From assembly GCA_964344055.1 (NCBI GenBank), contig CAYFLT010000128.1:1-9424 (forward strand): DNA of 9,424 nt. The letters are read 5' to 3'. Under the pieces are notes generated by a model. It searched no databases. It was not told the origin of the DNA and was given only the letters and a program-made list of their open reading frames with translations. The translations under genes were made by a program, and so were the position numbers. Numbering within the stretch: the first letter of the stretch is position 1; each line of letters starts with the position of its first letter. Positions 6,718-9,424 of this stretch are shown piece by piece. This DNA comes from OFTM10 sp964344055. GTDB lineage: Bacteria; Actinomycetota; Acidimicrobiia; Acidimicrobiales; Aldehydirespiratoraceae.

Positions 6718-7071
6718 ATGGGTCTCGCGTGGGAACAGGTCGTGATCGAAGCGGTCGACACCGTCCGCCTAGGACGCTGGTGGGCCGAAGCCCTCGGATG
6801 GGTCGTGGTCGAGGACGATCCGGGCGAGTTCGAGATCCGGCCCGCCCCGGACCGGATCCCGGGCATGCTCTTCCTCGAGGCATCCTCCGCCAAGAGCGCC
6901 AAGAACCGCCTCCACCTCGACTTCCGTCCCGACGATCACGACGCAGAAGTCGAACGCCTTCTCGCTCACGGCGCGACCCGCGTCGACATCGGGCAAGGCG
7001 ACGACGTGCCGTGGGTCGTCCTCGCGGACCCCGAGGGCAACGAGTTCTGCGTGCTCGGCCAGCCCCACTGA
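6718..7071 (+). CDS. VOC-superfamily (glyoxalase-like) protein
   Basis: This is a 117-residue single-domain protein with the paired beta-alpha-beta-beta-beta pattern of the vicinal oxygen chelate fold. QVVIEAVDTVRLGRWWAEAL opens module 1, and RLHLDFRPDD (His67) opens module 2. The end reads WVVLADPEGNEFCVL (Glu109), the hallmark C-terminal strand of glyoxalase-like proteins. His67 and Glu109 sit where many members hold metal. The first ligand position has Gln7, and a fourth ligand is not obvious. Members include lyases, dioxygenases and antibiotic-binding proteins, so the reaction cannot be named. The gene stands 50 bp after the nucleotidyltransferase and 45 bp before the cyclase-like gene, in the same direction, with its own candidate -10. 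Confidence 0.82.
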   Translation: MGLAWEQVVIEAVDTVRLGRWWAEALGWVVVEDDPGEFEIRPAPDRIPGMLFLEASSAKSAKNRLHLDFRPDDHDAEVERLLAHGATRVDIGQGDDVPWVVLADPEGNEFCVLGQPH

Positions 7072-7103
7072 TCCGCGCCGGAACCTGGCAGGCATCGATT
7101 CAG

Positions 7104-7109
7104 TACAGT
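7104..7109 (+). promoter_or_regulatory. Candidate -10 element of the cyclase-like gene
   Basis: TACAGT (TANNNT) lies 7 nt before the GTG at 7117, and no Shine-Dalgarno is present, again consistent with a leaderless transcript. No clear -35 is seen in 7075-7090. Confidence 0.35.
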
Positions 7110-7116
7110 CTCAGCC

Positions 7117-8106
7117 GTGTTCGACGAGCGCGACGTCATCGGGTGGGTGGCCGAAGGCGATCCGGCACTGCATTGGCAGGTCGTGCGTGACGTGGCTGAC
7201 GGATCGGAGTCGGAATGGGGTCCGATTCGTGCGTTGGTCGAGACCGAGGGCGTTGGCGCTCGGATTCTCTCGCTACAGGACGCCGATGGGCAGTGGTCCG
7301 GAGGGGCGTTCTTTCCTCCTGGGTTCACCGGGCGCCAGTTCGAGGAAGAGGGGCAGCCCTGGACGACCACCACATGGGCGCTCACCCAACTCCGGGAACT
7401 CGGCCTCGATCCGACATCGGCTCGTGCCCGAGAGACAGTCCGCCTCGTGGGTGAGAACTCGCGGTGGGACCACGCCGGACAGCCCTACTGGGCAGGCGAA
7501 GTCGAGGAATGTATCAACGGCCGAACCGTGGCCGACGGCGCCTACTTCGGAGTCGACGTAGCGCCGATCGTGTCGCGTCTGGTCGAAGAGGCCCAGCCCG
7601 ATGGCGGCTGGAACTGTGAACGATGCAATGGATCTTCCAGGTCGTCCTTCGCCACCACGATCAACGTGCTCGAAGGGTTGCTGGAGTTCGAACGAGCGAC
7701 TGGCGGTACTGCCCGATCGCAGGACGCACGCAAACGCGGTGAGGAGTACCTCCTCAGTCGGCGGCTGTTTCGGCGCGCCGCCACTGGTGAGCCGGCTGAC
7801 GAGCAGTTTCTCACGCTGGCCTACCCCACTCGCTGGCACTACGACGTACTGCGGGCGCTCGACTTCTTCCGAGCGGCAAGTCGTTTCGACGGCGCCGCGC
7901 TCGATGCTCGTCTGGCGGAAGCCGTCGAGCTGGTTCGTTCCAAGAGGGACAAGGGTGGGCGGTGGCAGCTCGACTGGCTGCCCAGAGGAGCAAGCCTCGT
8001 CGAGCTCGACGACGGGCCCGGTCAGCCATCGCGGTGGGTCACCTTGCGAGCGCTACGGGTCCTCCGTTGGTGGGATCAGCCGATCCCGACCGGGCCCGAT
8101 CACTGA
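7117..8106 (+). CDS. Squalene-cyclase-like alpha-toroid protein, no DXDD motif
   Basis: This is a 329-residue soluble protein starting at GTG (MFDERDVIGWVAEGDPALHW). It has QW-type repeats: QDADGQW at residues 54-60, QPDGGW at 160-165 and DKGGRW near 278-283. These belong to the (alpha/alpha) barrel of squalene/hopene cyclases and prenyltransferase beta subunits. Actinobacterial relatives are often labelled squalene cyclase. True cyclases are about twice as long, with two domains and a catalytic DXDDTA; no such motif occurs here, so triterpene cyclisation is unlikely. Conserved-looking features are ECINGR (Cys132), GGWNCERC (Cys167, Cys170), WHYDVLRALDFFRA (His241) and the C-terminal SRWVTLRALRVLRWW. 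Function is unknown. It is co-directional with the VOC gene, 45 bp away, and is followed by a strong palindrome. Confidence 0.75.
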   Translation: MFDERDVIGWVAEGDPALHWQVVRDVADGSESEWGPIRALVETEGVGARILSLQDADGQWSGGAFFPPGFTGRQFEEEGQPWTTTTWALTQLRELGLDPTSARARETVRLVGENSRWDHAGQPYWAGEVEECINGRTVADGAYFGVDVAPIVSRLVEEAQPDGGWNCERCNGSSRSSFATTINVLEGLLEFERATGGTARSQDARKRGEEYLLSRRLFRRAATGEPADEQFLTLAYPTRWHYDVLRALDFFRAASRFDGAALDARLAEAVELVRSKRDKGGRWQLDWLPRGASLVELDDGPGQPSRWVTLRALRVLRWWDQPIPTGPDH

Positions 8107-8153
8107 GTGCCGATCTGGCTGTCGGCGAAGTCGAGGTAGCGGAGCCAGTCGGA

Positions 8154-8193
8154 CTAGTGCCGTGACCGTGAACGTTTGCGGTTACGGCACTAG
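8154..8193. repeat. 40-bp near-perfect inverted repeat with CTAG at both ends
   Basis: CTAGTGCCGTGACCG (8154-8168) and CGGTTACGGCACTAG (8179-8193) pair over 15 positions, with one G-T wobble, around a 10-nt centre that contains AACGTT. It begins 47 nt after the cyclase-like stop codon. There is no T-run, so a standard Rho-independent terminator is not evident, although a bidirectional non-canonical terminator is possible. CTAG at both outer ends would also fit a small inverted-repeat element with a 4-bp target duplication. CTAG is self-palindromic, so this cannot be told apart from part of the arms. Confidence 0.75.
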
Positions 8194-8270
8194 CAACGCC
8201 GCGATCAGCGGCTCGGTGGGCAGCTGGATCGACTCATCGCCACCAGATCGCGCCCGGCTGTGGCCCTACG

Positions 8271-9233
8271 ATGCCTGGCGTGGCTGGCGCGACTACCGAC
8301 GAGATGCTCGAAGCGGCGGATTGTCTGCTGGCCCACGATGAGGTGCGAGGCAACCCGACGATGACCGACTATCGCCGTCGTGTGCGCTACCACCATGCGA
8401 GGTGGCGGCAGGCCCGCAGATACCCGATCGGGACCCACAGCGTCCGTCCGGGCACGCCTCCCCGTCTGATCGGTAGCCAGCTCGACCTCGAGTTCGCACT
8501 CGAGAGCGGCGCAACGTTCCTCACGACCAAGGCCCTCGACGCCGCCCGCGCCCGCGCAAAAACCGTGGAGGCCCACCAGANNNNNNNNNNCTCGTCCGAA
8601 GCTCTGGCGGTCAACCTGTTCGCGGACCTCGCTTCCGATCTCGAACGAGCCGACCGGGCCGTACACGCCTGGTGGCCGACGACACCGGGCAGGGTCACCG
8701 AGGTGCACTTCGTCCACTCACCGGGCCGGTTCGACCCGAACTACTCCAACAGCCTGCGCAGCTTCGACGCCATGTTCGTCCTCGAGATGCCCGACGGAAC
8801 CAGCGGTGCCGTAGCGATCGACGTCAAGTACCGCGAGGTGACGGAACGTCGTGGCGTAAAGCCGAGCCACATGCCCCGCTTCAGCGAGATTCACGATCGG
8901 TCGGGCGCCTTCGCTCCCGGAGCCCTCGACGTGGTCAACCCGTCGAGGGTCTCGATGATCTGGCTCGAACACATCCTGTTGCTGTCGATGCTCCAACACG
9001 ACAGCGGTCGTTGGACCTGGGGCCGCTACGTCGTCGTCCACCCTGAGGCCAACACCGACATCGCCCACGCGGCCGACGAGTACCGGAGTCTCCTCGCCGA
9101 CGACGCCACCTTCGACACCACGACGATCGAGGATCTGCTCGAAGCCAGAGCGCTCACCGTTCGCACCACATCCGCGCTCCGAGGCCGCTATCTCCCTCGC
9201 AACCCAAAGCGATCCGCAGCCCAGGGTCGGTAG
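8271..9233 (+). CDS. PD-(D/E)XK nuclease, PGN_0703-like restriction endonuclease family
   Basis: Counting four unknown residues, this is a 320-residue protein. The nuclease core is at about 108-190: SSEALAVNLFADLASDLE (Glu110 in the first helix), then RSFDAMFVLEMPDG (Asp166), then AVAIDVKYRE (Asp184-x-Lys186). This is the Asp...Asp-x-Lys layout of the PD-(D/E)XK fold. The N-terminal block YRRRVRYHHARWRQARRYPI and the SSxxLxxNLF start of the core resemble the PGN_0703 family, annotated as putative restriction endonucleases. No methylase or helicase partner is in the window. Start choice is open: ATG 8271 gives the longest frame. ATG 8361 (MTDYRRRV) has GAGG 10 nt before it and begins right at the conserved part. 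Ten N at 8581-8590 interrupt the gene just before the core, yet both sides remain in one frame. Confidence 0.72.
   Translation: MPGVAGATTDEMLEAADCLLAHDEVRGNPTMTDYRRRVRYHHARWRQARRYPIGTHSVRPGTPPRLIGSQLDLEFALESGATFLTTKALDAARARAKTVEAHQXXXXSSEALAVNLFADLASDLERADRAVHAWWPTTPGRVTEVHFVHSPGRFDPNYSNSLRSFDAMFVLEMPDGTSGAVAIDVKYREVTERRGVKPSHMPRFSEIHDRSGAFAPGALDVVNPSRVSMIWLEHILLLSMLQHDSGRWTWGRYVVVHPEANTDIAHAADEYRSLLADDATFDTTTIEDLLEARALTVRTTSALRGRYLPRNPKRSAAQGR
8581..8590. other. Assembly gap (ten N)
   Basis: Ten undetermined bases inside the nuclease gene. The flanks read in the same frame when the ten positions are counted, so the gap length is either right or off by a multiple of three. Residues 104-107 are therefore unknown. 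Confidence 0.99.
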
Positions 9234-9273
9234 ACGGTGAGTCGAACCGATCGGCGACCCGTGCGCAAGGAAT

Positions 9274-9424
9274 TCAGCGAGGGTCGGACGCGAACCACCG
9301 TGCGCTCGCGTTGTACACCATGTCGTGGCCGGCCTGGAAGTAGACGAGCAACACCGAACCCGACTGCCGGGCGAAGACGGGCGCAGGGTCCCCGGCACCG
9401 AAGTACGTCTCGGTCGAGGTCCAG
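9274..9424 (-). CDS. Unidentified protein, C-terminal 49 residues, cut by window edge
   Basis: On the minus strand a frame is open from the window edge (first full codon at 9423) to TGA at 9276-9274. It reads WTSTETYFGAGDPAPVFARQ then SGSVLLVYFQAGHDMVYNAS and ARWFASDPR. The codons are strongly GC-ending (TTC, GTC, GCC, AAC), and the alternating hydrophobic pattern looks like the end of a beta-rich domain, so it is very probably a real gene end. I do not recognise the family. It converges on the nuclease gene, with 40 bp between the two stop codons and no clear terminator there. Confidence 0.6.
   Translation of the reverse strand, partial: WTSTETYFGAGDPAPVFARQSGSVLLVYFQAGHDMVYNASARWFASDPR

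Noticed and set aside
8718..9398. Minus-strand open frame of 226 codons antisense to the nuclease gene.
   Set aside because: The plus strand has the conserved PD-(D/E)XK motifs. The minus strand at the right edge has a better frame (9274-9424) with GC-ending codons and a protein-like hydrophobic pattern.

Overview
The window is high-GC bacterial DNA with strongly GC-biased third codon positions. Its gene types and its start regions (TANNNT hexamers 6-7 nt before start codons that lack a Shine-Dalgarno sequence) fit an actinobacterium, possibly a member of the Acidimicrobiia. That placement is inference. A run of ten N at 8581-8590 marks a draft, probably metagenomic, assembly. No rRNA, tRNA, CRISPR array or transposase gene was seen.

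Layout. At the left edge, the N-terminal 221 residues of a thiolase run leftwards off the window (1-665, minus). Divergently from it, a paired ABC exporter operon reads rightwards. The first half-transporter (775-2587) carries a frameshift near 1162-1170. The second (2584-4437) is intact and overlaps the first by ATGA. In the convergent gap, 4492-4647 (minus) holds a short reading frame that resembles the start of an NTF2/SnoaL-like protein and stops early. Next comes a two-TM potassium channel with a cytosolic RCK/TrkA module (4665-5684, minus).

Divergently from the channel is a compact two-gene module. A small Xre-type HTH protein (5823-6137) overlaps by ATGA a minimal DNA polymerase beta-fold nucleotidyltransferase (6134-6667) with a complete Asp triad. 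The layout is that of an antitoxin-toxin or phage-defence pair. Its upstream region has a 14-bp tandem repeat, a -35/-10 promoter placed for a leaderless transcript, and a perfect 7-4-7 inverted repeat overlapping the -10, which suggests autorepression by the HTH protein. This is the most system-like part of the window.

The right third holds a glyoxalase-fold VOC protein (6718-7071), a squalene-cyclase-like alpha-toroid protein without a DXDD motif (7117-8106), a 40-bp near-perfect palindrome with CTAG at both ends (8154-8193), a PD-(D/E)XK nuclease resembling the PGN_0703 restriction-endonuclease-like family (8271-9233, interrupted by the N run), and the C-terminal 49 residues of an unidentified protein entering from the right edge (9274-9424, minus). 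With the HTH/nucleotidyltransferase pair and the nuclease within about 3.5 kb, the right half looks like an accessory region with possible defence functions. No gene shows that these parts work together.
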